Shown here piece by piece: positions 8,814 to 14,770 of a DNA stretch of 14,770 nt (its first letter is position 1; each line of letters begins with the position of its first letter). Position numbers and translations under genes: made by a program. Below the pieces are notes generated by a model, which did no database searches, had not been told where the DNA came from, and saw only the letters and a program-made list of their open reading frames with translations. Location of the stretch: the NCBI GenBank assembly GCA_027083015.1, contig JALWQS010000119.1:1-14770 (forward strand), read 5' to 3'. Source of the DNA: Candidatus Woesearchaeota archaeon (lineage in GTDB: Archaea > Nanobdellota > Nanobdellia > Woesearchaeales > UBA11576).

Positions 8814-9350
8814 ATGGAGAGCGAAAAAAAGAACCAAAAACGAGAACCTTATGAACAAGAGTTCAAAGGAATACCAAGCAGCATATTCAGAGACAGAAAT
8901 CTCGCTCCTCTGGAACTTATGTCAGAGTATCTTATGAGAAAAGGACTCACCTATTCAGAGATAGCCAAACTGCTAAAAAGAGACGATAGAACAATATGGA
9001 CAAGCATCCACAGAGCAAAAAAGAAAAGAGAGCAGGCAAAAAAGGCAGATCGTACCGAAGAAAAAAACCCATTCCGAGGAAAACAAGAAAAAGAAAAACA
9101 AAGAAAAGAAACGCATGAAAATGAAAGACAAGGAGAAGAAGGACAAGAAAAACAGATACCACTACACATATTCCATAACAGAGAACTAGCACCATTGGAA
9201 GGCATATCAAAATACTTAAAAGAAGTCGCAAACCTAAGCTATCATGAAATAGCAGTGCTATTAAACAGAAATGATAGGACAATATGGACCTGCTACAACA
9301 GAGCCAAAAAGAAGCTACTAAAAAACGAAAACCTAAAAACCGCGGGCTGA
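8814..9350 (+). CDS. Double sigma-region-4-like helix-turn-helix protein
   Basis: This 178-residue, highly charged cytoplasmic protein is made of two copies of one unit (residues ~20-71 and ~115-167) joined by a Lys/Glu/Gln-rich linker (~72-114). Each unit reads IP..IF..R.LAPLE....YL, then L.Y.EIA.LL.R.DRTIWT...RAKKK. The second half resembles the helix-turn-helix of sigma-70 region 4 (LSYxEIAxxLxxxxxTVxxxxxRAxKK). DNA binding is therefore likely, perhaps to paired sites. The target is unknown. The gene follows the anchor gene by 10 bases with an SD-like GAAGGT, placing it in the surface-protein operon; regulation of that operon is possible but unproven. Archaea use TBP/TFB and not sigma factors, so this is a regulator-like protein and not a true sigma factor. 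Confidence 0.8.
   Translation: MESEKKNQKREPYEQEFKGIPSSIFRDRNLAPLELMSEYLMRKGLTYSEIAKLLKRDDRTIWTSIHRAKKKREQAKKADRTEEKNPFRGKQEKEKQRKETHENERQGEEGQEKQIPLHIFHNRELAPLEGISKYLKEVANLSYHEIAVLLNRNDRTIWTCYNRAKKKLLKNENLKTAG
8871..9026 (+). repeat. HTH unit, copy 1
   Basis: This 52-codon unit runs from IPSSIF to HRAKKK and is paired with 9156-9314. The shared core is LAPLE, SEIA/HEIA, LL-x-R and DRTIWT. Confidence 0.8.
9156..9314 (+). repeat. HTH unit, copy 2
   Basis: This 53-codon unit runs from IPLHIF to NRAKKK and is paired with 8871-9026. It has one extra residue before the L-S-Y-H-E-I-A helix. Confidence 0.8.
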
Positions 9351-9367
9351 AACTAAGAAAACAGAAA

Positions 9368-9979
9368 ATGACAGAACACTACTACTCAAAAGAACAGACC
9401 TCCGCATTCAGACCCATAAAGAGACGGTTTCAAGCAGCAGGAGCAAGATTCGACCTCTATACAGCAGGAGGAGTATTCTCACCCAAAAAATTAGACAGAG
9501 GAACAGAAATACTGATAACAAACGCAAAGATCAGTAAAGGATGGAATGTTCTTGATCTGGGATGCGGTTATGGGGTGGTAGGCATAGCATTGAAAAAAAT
9601 AAACCCTTCCATAAAGATCACATTATCAGACACTAACTCAAGAGCGATAAAGCTGGCAAGGATGAACCTAAAGCTGAACAACATGGAAGGAAAAGCAGTG
9701 CAAGGAGATGCCTTTGAAAAGATACCGGAAAAGAATTTCGATACAATAATACTAAACCCGCCGCAAACAGCAGGAAAAAAAACCTGTTATAAGCTCATAG
9801 AAGAATCAGCTCCACACCTAAAAGAGGAAGGGTTGCTACAGATAGTAGCAAGACACCAAAAAGGAGGAAAAGAACTGGAAAAGAAGATGAAAGAAACATT
9901 CGGCAATGTGGAAGAGACAGCAAAGAAAAGCGGTTACAGAGTATATGTAAGCAAAAAACCCAAAGTTGATCATAAATGA
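9368..9979 (+). CDS. RsmC-like class I SAM-dependent methyltransferase
   Basis: This 203-residue soluble enzyme transfers a methyl group from S-adenosylmethionine, most likely to RNA. The start chosen is the ATG at 9368 (MTEHYYSKEQTSAFR), 17 bases after the HTH stop. It gives the short H-Y-Y/F-S opening usual in the RsmC-like (COG2813) family. An earlier in-frame ATG at 9284 would overlap the HTH gene by 67 bases and add a Lys-rich stretch foreign to the family. Visible motifs are GVFSPKKLDRGTEIL, motif I VLDLGCGYGVVGIAL (SAM binding), acidic D of LSDTNSRAI, QGDAF, and motif IV NPPQTAGK. Bacterial RsmC methylates G1207 of 16S rRNA. The archaeal substrate cannot be read from sequence, so no gene symbol is given. 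It is probably the last gene of the operon that begins upstream with the LamG protein. Confidence 0.85.
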   Translation: MTEHYYSKEQTSAFRPIKRRFQAAGARFDLYTAGGVFSPKKLDRGTEILITNAKISKGWNVLDLGCGYGVVGIALKKINPSIKITLSDTNSRAIKLARMNLKLNNMEGKAVQGDAFEKIPEKNFDTIILNPPQTAGKKTCYKLIEESAPHLKEEGLLQIVARHQKGGKELEKKMKETFGNVEETAKKSGYRVYVSKKPKVDHK

Positions 9980-10075
9980 ATAAGATAACACTCCAAGAAA
10001 ATAAAGGATAAGATTAAATAAAGAAAGATAAAAAAGAGAGAAATAACATAAAAATAAGAAAATAAAAACAAGAAA
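9980..10075 (+). other. A-rich intergenic gap
   Basis: These 96 bases are almost all purine with repeated AAATAA, AAGAAA and GATAAA words. No hairpin, T-run or RNA gene is visible. A promoter for the protease gene may lie here, but no TATA box stands out above the A-rich background. Confidence 0.5.
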
Positions 10076-10699
10076 ATGGCATTCTTCAACATATCAGAAC
10101 TGATAGATATCGTAATAATGACAGCAGTACTAGGGTATGTGTTCAAGGACTTCTTCGGAACAAGATATGCATTACCGGGTGATAAGAGACGCATGGCAGA
10201 AGATCCGGTAGCATACTACCGACGATTAGGAAAAAAACAAGCCGTATCAGCAGGATTCAAAAGCGCAGTGTTAGTAGTAGCACCAGCGATCATACTCCAC
10301 GAGATGGGGCATAAGATAACAGCGATGAGCATGGGGTTCAATGCAGAATTTCACGCAGCATACTTCTGGCTAGCAATAGCATTATTACTGAAACTGATGA
10401 ACGTAGGATTCATATTCTTCGTACCAGCCTATGTTTCCATATCAGGAGCAATGACGCCAGGGCAAAGCGCAGCAACAGCATTTGCGGGACCAGGAGTGAA
10501 CCTGTTATTAGCATTATTATCCTATCTGATCCTGAAAAACAAAAGCTTTGCCAAAAGCAAGAAGATGAGACAATATCTTCCCTTGGTGTACTTATCGGCA
10601 AAGCTAAACCTCCTGCTCTTTGTCTTCAATATGCTTCCGATACCTATGTTTGACGGGTGGCAAGTCTATATGGGAATCTTCCACGCGATAGCAGGGTGA
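10076..10699 (+). CDS. M50-type intramembrane metalloprotease (site-2 protease family)
   Basis: This 207-residue multi-pass membrane protein should cut substrate proteins within or next to the membrane using zinc. Zinc-site motifs are present in order: HEMGH at residues 75-79 (H75, E76, H79), then FAGPGVNLLLALL at ~136-148, then NMLPIPMFDG at 185-194 with D193 as the third zinc ligand. Hydrophobic segments lie near 10-24, 62-76, 94-125, 135-153 and 170-190. It is close to the minimal core and lacks visible PDZ or CBS domains, so substrate choice must come from elsewhere. The start is the first ATG, 96 bases after the methyltransferase, with no Shine-Dalgarno site. The substrate is unknown. 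Neighbours are not obviously linked, though an export operon lies further downstream. Confidence 0.9.
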   Translation: MAFFNISELIDIVIMTAVLGYVFKDFFGTRYALPGDKRRMAEDPVAYYRRLGKKQAVSAGFKSAVLVVAPAIILHEMGHKITAMSMGFNAEFHAAYFWLAIALLLKLMNVGFIFFVPAYVSISGAMTPGQSAATAFAGPGVNLLLALLSYLILKNKSFAKSKKMRQYLPLVYLSAKLNLLLFVFNMLPIPMFDGWQVYMGIFHAIAG

Positions 10700-10707
10700 T
10701 AAGGTAG

Positions 10708-10755
10708 TGAAGACCTGAAGACCTGAAGATCTGAAGTTCTGAAGACTTGAAGATT
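10708..10755 (+). repeat. Six tandem 8-bp direct repeats (TGAAGAYY)
   Basis: Six contiguous units read TGAAGACC, TGAAGACC, TGAAGATC, TGAAGTTC, TGAAGACT, TGAAGATT. The array starts 9 bases after the protease stop and ends about 33 bases before the pyrG TATA box. The first five bases TGAAG are invariant and the last three drift. There are no spacers, so it is not a CRISPR. It could be a slippage-derived microsatellite or a row of protein-binding sites upstream of pyrG. Confidence 0.9.
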
Positions 10756-10788
10756 GGCTAAATCGTCATCAATAGATTACAAACAAAC

Positions 10789-10796
10789 TTTATAAA
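10789..10796 (+). promoter_or_regulatory. TATA box for pyrG
   Basis: TTTATAAA is preceded by the purine-rich ACAAAC, consistent with a BRE, and lies about 31 bases upstream of the pyrG ATG. An archaeal start site about 22-27 bases downstream would leave a leader of only a few bases. Confidence 0.65.
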
Positions 10797-10823
10797 GAAA
10801 AAGAAATCCGTCGTAACCCCGTC

Positions 10824-12455
10824 ATGTACAACACAAGAAACAAAAACACTAAACAGACAAAATACATAATCGTGACCGGGGGAGTTCTATCAGGATTGGG
10901 AAAAGGGATAGCTGCAGCAAGCATAGGAAGACTATTGAGTTCTAGATTAAAGGTCGTGCCGATGAAACTAGACGGGTACCTGAATGTAGATCCAGGAACG
11001 ATGAACCCAATAGAACACGGAGAAGTCTTTGTTCTGGACGACGGTGGAGAAGTAGACATGGACTTCGGGCATTACGAAAGGTTTTTAGGAGTTACGTGCA
11101 AGTTTGAATGGAACCTGACCATGGGAAAAGTATTTGAAGCCATAAGGCGCAAAGAAAGACGAGGAGACTACTTAGGAAAGACCGTACAGTACGTACCTCA
11201 TGTCGCCAACTGGATAAAAGAAAAGATCTATGAAACAGCAAAAAAAGAAGAAGCAGACATACTCATGGTAGAGGTAGGAGGAACTATAGGAGACATAGAG
11301 AATGAACTCTATGTAGAAGCATGCAGGCAGATAAAAAAAGATGTCGGAGAAGAAAACGTGATGTACATACACCTGACATACGTACCGATACCAACAAAAG
11401 TGAATGAGCAAAAATCCAAACCTACACAACAAAGCGTCAACCTCTTAAGACAAAGAGGAATCAAACCAGACATAATAATAGGAAGATGCGAAAGACATCT
11501 CGATCCTCACATAAAGAGAAAGATAGCAATATTCTGTGATATAGACGAAGAAGAAGTGATATCCGGAGTGGATGTAGACTCAGTGTATAAGATACCGCTG
11601 GTATTCGAAAAAGAAGGACTGCCGGAGATACTGCACAAAAAACTAGGGATATACAGTCCGCCAGAACTAAGACAATGGGAGAAACTGGTAGGAAACCTAG
11701 AAGAACTAGAAAAAGAAGTCACGATAGCGATATGCGGAAAATACACGCAACTAGAAGACAGCTACGCAAGCATAATAGAGTCATTAGTACATTGTTCAGC
11801 ACACACAAAACACAAAGTAAACATCAGATGGTTAGAGACCACAGACATAGAAGAAGGAAAACAAGTAGTAGAAGAAGCAATGAAAGGAGTTGACGGAGTC
11901 ATAGTACCAGGAGGTTTCGGAACAAGAGGGACAGAAGGGAAGATCAAAGTCATAAACTATGTCAGAGAAAAAAAGATACCATTCTTAGGGATATGCTTAG
12001 GATTACAATTAGCAGTTATAGAATACGCAAGAGACAAGTGCGGAATGGAAAACGCAAACTCAACAGAATTTGACGAAGACACAAGGTACCCAGTAGTAGA
12101 TATCATGCCAGAACAAAAAACAGTATCAGAAAAAGGAGCGACAATGAGATTGGGAGCTTACCCTGCGATACTAAAGCCAGGAAGCCTTGCACATAAGCTT
12201 TACGGAAAAGAAGAGGTGTCAGAAAGGCACAGGCACAGATACGAAGTGAACCCTGATTATATAGGAAAACTAGAAGAAAAAGGACTGATAATATCAGGCA
12301 TGTCACCCAACAAAAAACTGGTGGAATTCATAGAACTAAAAGATCACCCGTACTTCATAGCAACACAAGCACATCCAGAACTCAAATCAAAGCTTTTAGA
12401 ACCCGCACCCTTGTTCTTCGGATTGGTTAAGGCAGCAATAGCTCTTAAGAATTGA
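10824..12455 (+). CDS. pyrG: CTP synthase (glutamine-hydrolysing)
   Basis: This 543-residue cytoplasmic enzyme makes CTP from UTP, ATP and glutamine, the last step of pyrimidine nucleotide synthesis. The synthase domain (~12-285) has the P-loop VLSGLGKG at 21-28, DGYLNVDPGTMNP at 50-62, DDGGEVDMDFGHYERF at 72-87, VEVGGTIGDIE at 149-159 and KSKPTQQS at 197-204. The glutamine amidotransferase domain (~298-543) has the oxyanion strand VPGGFGTRG at 361-369, nucleophile Cys391 in GICLGLQ, and His517/Glu519 in QAHPEL. Length is normal for the family. Compared with the textbook sequence, several signature residues differ (DGY for DPY, GGEVD for GAETD, KPTQQS for KPTQHS), yet the catalytic set is intact. 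The start is the first ATG behind a TATA box at 10789; no later Met precedes the KYIIVTGG strand. It is flanked by non-coding gaps and is probably transcribed alone. Confidence 0.97.
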   Translation: MYNTRNKNTKQTKYIIVTGGVLSGLGKGIAAASIGRLLSSRLKVVPMKLDGYLNVDPGTMNPIEHGEVFVLDDGGEVDMDFGHYERFLGVTCKFEWNLTMGKVFEAIRRKERRGDYLGKTVQYVPHVANWIKEKIYETAKKEEADILMVEVGGTIGDIENELYVEACRQIKKDVGEENVMYIHLTYVPIPTKVNEQKSKPTQQSVNLLRQRGIKPDIIIGRCERHLDPHIKRKIAIFCDIDEEEVISGVDVDSVYKIPLVFEKEGLPEILHKKLGIYSPPELRQWEKLVGNLEELEKEVTIAICGKYTQLEDSYASIIESLVHCSAHTKHKVNIRWLETTDIEEGKQVVEEAMKGVDGVIVPGGFGTRGTEGKIKVINYVREKKIPFLGICLGLQLAVIEYARDKCGMENANSTEFDEDTRYPVVDIMPEQKTVSEKGATMRLGAYPAILKPGSLAHKLYGKEEVSERHRHRYEVNPDYIGKLEEKGLIISGMSPNKKLVEFIELKDHPYFIATQAHPELKSKLLEPAPLFFGLVKAAIALKN

Positions 12456-12528
12456 AAACCCCCACGACAACCAGTTATCTCCTCTAAATTCCCCTAAAAG
12501 CGCTTAAACCCTAAATATACACGAAACC

Positions 12529-12537
12529 TTTATTAAT
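12529..12537 (+). promoter_or_regulatory. TATA box for the secF-secD operon
   Basis: TTTATTAAT follows ACGAAACC and is centred about 26-27 bases upstream of the secF ATG. The flanking pattern (AAAC then CTTTAT) is the same as upstream of pyrG. This spacing predicts a leaderless or nearly leaderless transcript, in keeping with the absence of a Shine-Dalgarno site. Confidence 0.6.
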
Positions 12538-12558
12538 AACTGATTTTTCACAGCAAAC

Positions 12559-13806
12559 ATGTCAAGACGTGAGAGAAGAATACTGAGAAGGAAAGGAAAA
12601 AAATACAAACCTGAACAGCCAGCAGAGCAAACTTCTCAGAAAACCCAACAAAAAGAGACAGAGCATCAAGTCAGGAGAAAAAAAAACAAACTACTGAACT
12701 TCTACGAAAAAAACTATAAAAAAAATATGTGGATCACCATAATACTGCTCCTACTGTCTATAGGCATCATCATAGGAAACCAAGTGATTACCGGAGATTT
12801 CATCTATAGAGGAATATCACTAAAAGGAGGAGTCACAGTCACAGTCCCATATGATAAGCCAATAGATGTAAAAACACTCCAGGGGCAACTTTTGCACGAA
12901 CTAGGAGGAAGTATCAATGCCAGAGCATTAAAACAGGCAGGAAGACAGATAGGAATAATAGTTGATGCAACAGATGTAGATCCTGATGATCTGGTAAAAG
13001 CGATAAAAGGACAATTAGGAGATATACCAAAGATAAGCGTAGAAACTATGGGTTCATCATTAGGACAAAGTTTCTTTAAACAGACAATAATCGCGATAAT
13101 AATAGCTTTTGGACTTATGGGATTAGTGGTCTTCTTCGCATTCAGGACATTTGTACCAGGAGCCGCAGTCATACTATCGGCATTCTCAGACATGATAATG
13201 ACCATAGCAGCATTAGACTTGTTCAGGATAAAACTAGAAACTGCAGGGATAGCAGCACTGCTAATGCTTATAGGATACTCCGTAGATACAGACATACTAC
13301 TAACCACAAGGGTTCTGAAGAGAGAGATTGGAAGCGTATTCGACAGATGCATATCAGCCATGAAAACAGGACTGACAATGACGTTAACATCATTCGCAGC
13401 AGTATTCGCAGGATATTTCTTTACACAGTCAGAGACACTCAAACAGATAATGCTTATACTACTGATAGGCTTAACCTTTGACGTACTCAACACCTGGATA
13501 CAGAATGTAGGGATAATAAGATGGTACATGGAGAAAAAATCAAAGAAACACGCGAAAGAAACATTAGAAGAGTTCCATGGACGGGATAAGGAAGAAGCTG
13601 AGAATAAAAGAGTTGAGAAGAAAGAATCTGGGAAGAAAGAGCCAGAGAAAGAAGAAAAAGAACCTGATACAAACAAAGAGCAAACTAATCATCATAATAA
13701 TCATGATCATCACGAGCACTATGAGCAAAAAGAGAAGCATCAAGAACATCATATAGTTCATCACAAACATCAAGAAAGCCTAAATGAAGAGGAAAAGACA
13801 GAATGA
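12559..13806 (+). CDS. secF: Protein-export membrane protein SecF, with long charged His-rich tail
   Basis: This 415-residue protein is a polytopic membrane subunit that works with SecD to help proteins pass through or leave the SecYE channel. Six membrane helices are visible near 57-74, 175-193, 201-220, 227-244, 274-290 and 297-314. The extracytoplasmic P1 domain (~80-165) starts with the family motif SLKGGVTV. The archaeal signature IGYSVDTDILLTTRVLKRE lies at 238-256. Unusual parts are a basic/Gln-rich N-terminal extension of about 50 residues and a C-terminal cytoplasmic tail of about 90 residues (326-415). The tail is first Lys/Glu-rich and then has 12 histidines within residues 378-404. 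Family members as I recall them are nearer 280-300 residues, so both ends are extra. It is the first gene of the operon, with a TATA box at 12529, and its stop overlaps the secD start as ATGA. Confidence 0.95.
   Translation: MSRRERRILRRKGKKYKPEQPAEQTSQKTQQKETEHQVRRKKNKLLNFYEKNYKKNMWITIILLLLSIGIIIGNQVITGDFIYRGISLKGGVTVTVPYDKPIDVKTLQGQLLHELGGSINARALKQAGRQIGIIVDATDVDPDDLVKAIKGQLGDIPKISVETMGSSLGQSFFKQTIIAIIIAFGLMGLVVFFAFRTFVPGAAVILSAFSDMIMTIAALDLFRIKLETAGIAALLMLIGYSVDTDILLTTRVLKREIGSVFDRCISAMKTGLTMTLTSFAAVFAGYFFTQSETLKQIMLILLIGLTFDVLNTWIQNVGIIRWYMEKKSKKHAKETLEEFHGRDKEEAENKRVEKKESGKKEPEKEEKEPDTNKEQTNHHNNHDHHEHYEQKEKHQEHHIVHHKHQESLNEEEKTE
13789..13792 (+). promoter_or_regulatory. Shine-Dalgarno-like GAGG before secD
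   Basis: GAGG lies inside the last codons of secF, 10 bases before the secD ATG at 13803. With the ATGA overlap it supports this start. Confidence 0.45.
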
Positions 13807-14770
13807 GCAAACTAAAGATGATGCTAAAAAGTGCAAGAATCATCATACTAGTCACATTTCTGATACTATCATTGATAGCCTTACACCCAAACCCATATGC
13901 TAAAGGTGTAGTAATAAGAAGCGTAGCACTCAACAGTTCAGCAAGCTTAGCAGGGATACAAAGCCCAAAAGCAACAGCCCAACCTATGTCCCGAGAGAGG
14001 ATACTTTACATCAATAATGAGATAGTAGAAAATGAAGCAGACTATTACAGATTAACAGAGGATCTAAAGCCTAACGAAACAATACAGATAAAAACAACAA
14101 AAGGGCTGTACAGGCTGACAGTAAAACCAAAACTCAACATCACAGTACTAAACCAAACAGAAGAGAAAACAATACAACAGGTAATACAGGTAAACAAGAC
14201 CTTCAGGAACAAAAAGACAGGAGCACTCTACAACAAAACAGTAAACGAAACGATAAATAAGACAATAGAAGTGCCAAAGACCATAACAAAAGTTGTCGGA
14301 GCAGAGCCCTTAGGGTTGCGGATTTATGACGCTCCAAGCACAAATATAAGAAAAGGACTGGACCTTCAGGGAGGAACAAGAGTACTACTAAAACCAGAAA
14401 AGAAAGTAAGCCCTGAAGATATGGACATCATACTATCAAACCTAAAAGAAAGACTAAACGTCTTCGGACTGAGCGATGTCGTAGTAAGAGAAGCATCAGA
14501 CCTGGAAGGAAACCAGTTCATACTGGTAGAGATAGCAGGAGCAGATGAAGAAGAAGTAAGAGACCTCATAAGCAAACAAGGAAAGTTCGAAGCCAAAGTG
14601 GGAAACAAGACAGTATTCGTAGGAGGAAACGACATCACATACGTCTGCCGAACAGCAGACTGTTCAGGAATAGATCCAAGAAAAGGATGCGGTCAGGTAA
14701 GCAATAACCAATGGAGCTGCGCATTCAGATTCACAATATCATTAAGTCCAGCGGCAGCAAAGAAACAAGC
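13803..14770 (+). CDS. secD: Protein-export membrane protein SecD (3' end outside window), with PDZ-like segment
   Basis: The first 322 residues of SecD are present, and the frame stays open to the window end. The N-terminus has one membrane helix (~12-28). The family motif GLDLQGGTRVLLKPE is at 185-199, followed by the start of the P1 domain, including NLKERLNVFGLSDVVVRE at 213-230 and SPAAAKKQ at 315-322. Between the helix and DLQGG lies an extra ~75 residues (34-108) with PDZ-like spacing: GVVIRSVALNSSASLAGI, then ERILYINNEIVENEADYYRL and a final strand GLYRLTVKP. A Thr/Asn-rich stretch with several N-glycosylation sequons (110-160) follows. Four cysteines (282, 287, 296, 306) cluster in P1. 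The start ATG overlaps the secF stop. SecD and SecF should form one complex facing the cell exterior through their P1 domains. Confidence 0.93.
   Translation, partial: MSKLKMMLKSARIIILVTFLILSLIALHPNPYAKGVVIRSVALNSSASLAGIQSPKATAQPMSRERILYINNEIVENEADYYRLTEDLKPNETIQIKTTKGLYRLTVKPKLNITVLNQTEEKTIQQVIQVNKTFRNKKTGALYNKTVNETINKTIEVPKTITKVVGAEPLGLRIYDAPSTNIRKGLDLQGGTRVLLKPEKKVSPEDMDIILSNLKERLNVFGLSDVVVREASDLEGNQFILVEIAGADEEEVRDLISKQGKFEAKVGNKTVFVGGNDITYVCRTADCSGIDPRKGCGQVSNNQWSCAFRFTISLSPAAAKKQ

Noticed and set aside
9284..9367. N-terminal extension of the methyltransferase from an ATG at 9284
   Set aside because: It overlaps the HTH gene by 67 bases and encodes a Lys/Arg/Gln-rich stretch not typical of RsmC-like enzymes; ATG 9368 fits the family start.
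9980..10075. Small RNA or small gene in the A-rich gap
   Set aside because: No stable inverted repeat, conserved RNA motif or convincing short reading frame is visible.
10708..10755. CRISPR array
   Set aside because: Units are 8 bp, contiguous and without spacers; no cas genes are present.
12543..12547. T5 run as a terminator for pyrG
   Set aside because: It is short and lies between the secF TATA box and ATG, so it is not positioned as a pyrG terminator; no other T-run or hairpin follows pyrG.
12804..13676. Long open frame on the - strand opposite secF (290 codons)
   Set aside because: The secF frame is clearly real; the antisense product is Ser-rich low-information sequence, a by-product of the codon bias, with no start signal or family motifs.

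Overview
The window looks like part of an AT-rich archaeal chromosome, most likely from a small-genome DPANN lineage of the Woesearchaeota/Pacearchaeota kind. The lineage is an inference from gene content and has not been tested with a tree. Supporting signs are an archaeal-type SecF followed directly by SecD, TATA-like boxes 27-31 bases upstream of two start codons, strong use of AGA, ATA and A-ending codons, and a giant secreted LamG protein of a style common in those genomes. All eight genes are on the + strand. The first and last are cut by the window edges.

Region 1 (1-9979) is probably one transcription unit of four genes. A giant extracellular protein (at least 2,510 residues) carries five LamG (concanavalin A-like) jelly-roll domains, two inserted carbohydrate-binding-like modules, a parallel beta-helix and Ig-like linkers. 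Its stop overlaps by ATGA the start of a 423-residue protein with a signal peptide, beta-sandwich domains and a C-terminal membrane anchor. Next come a protein with two copies of a sigma-region-4-like helix-turn-helix, and an RsmC-like methyltransferase. The likely reading is a surface protein with its membrane partner, co-transcribed with a regulator-like gene and a housekeeping enzyme.

Region 2 (9980-12558) holds an A-rich gap, an M50 (site-2-protease-type) intramembrane metalloprotease, a run of six 8-bp direct repeats, and CTP synthase (pyrG) behind a clear TATA box.

Region 3 (12559-14770) is the secF-secD operon, with its own TATA box and an ATGA overlap between the genes. It encodes the membrane subunits that assist Sec-dependent export, the route that would also carry the region 1 surface proteins. 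SecF has a long charged tail with a histidine cluster. SecD has a PDZ-like segment between its first membrane helix and the DLQGG motif.

The most interesting signals are four. First, the giant gene has a codon-usage mosaic that switches at domain boundaries. Second, it has a domain nested inside a domain nested inside a LamG fold. Third, there is a double sigma-like HTH protein in an archaeal context. Fourth, SecD and SecF carry unusual extensions.
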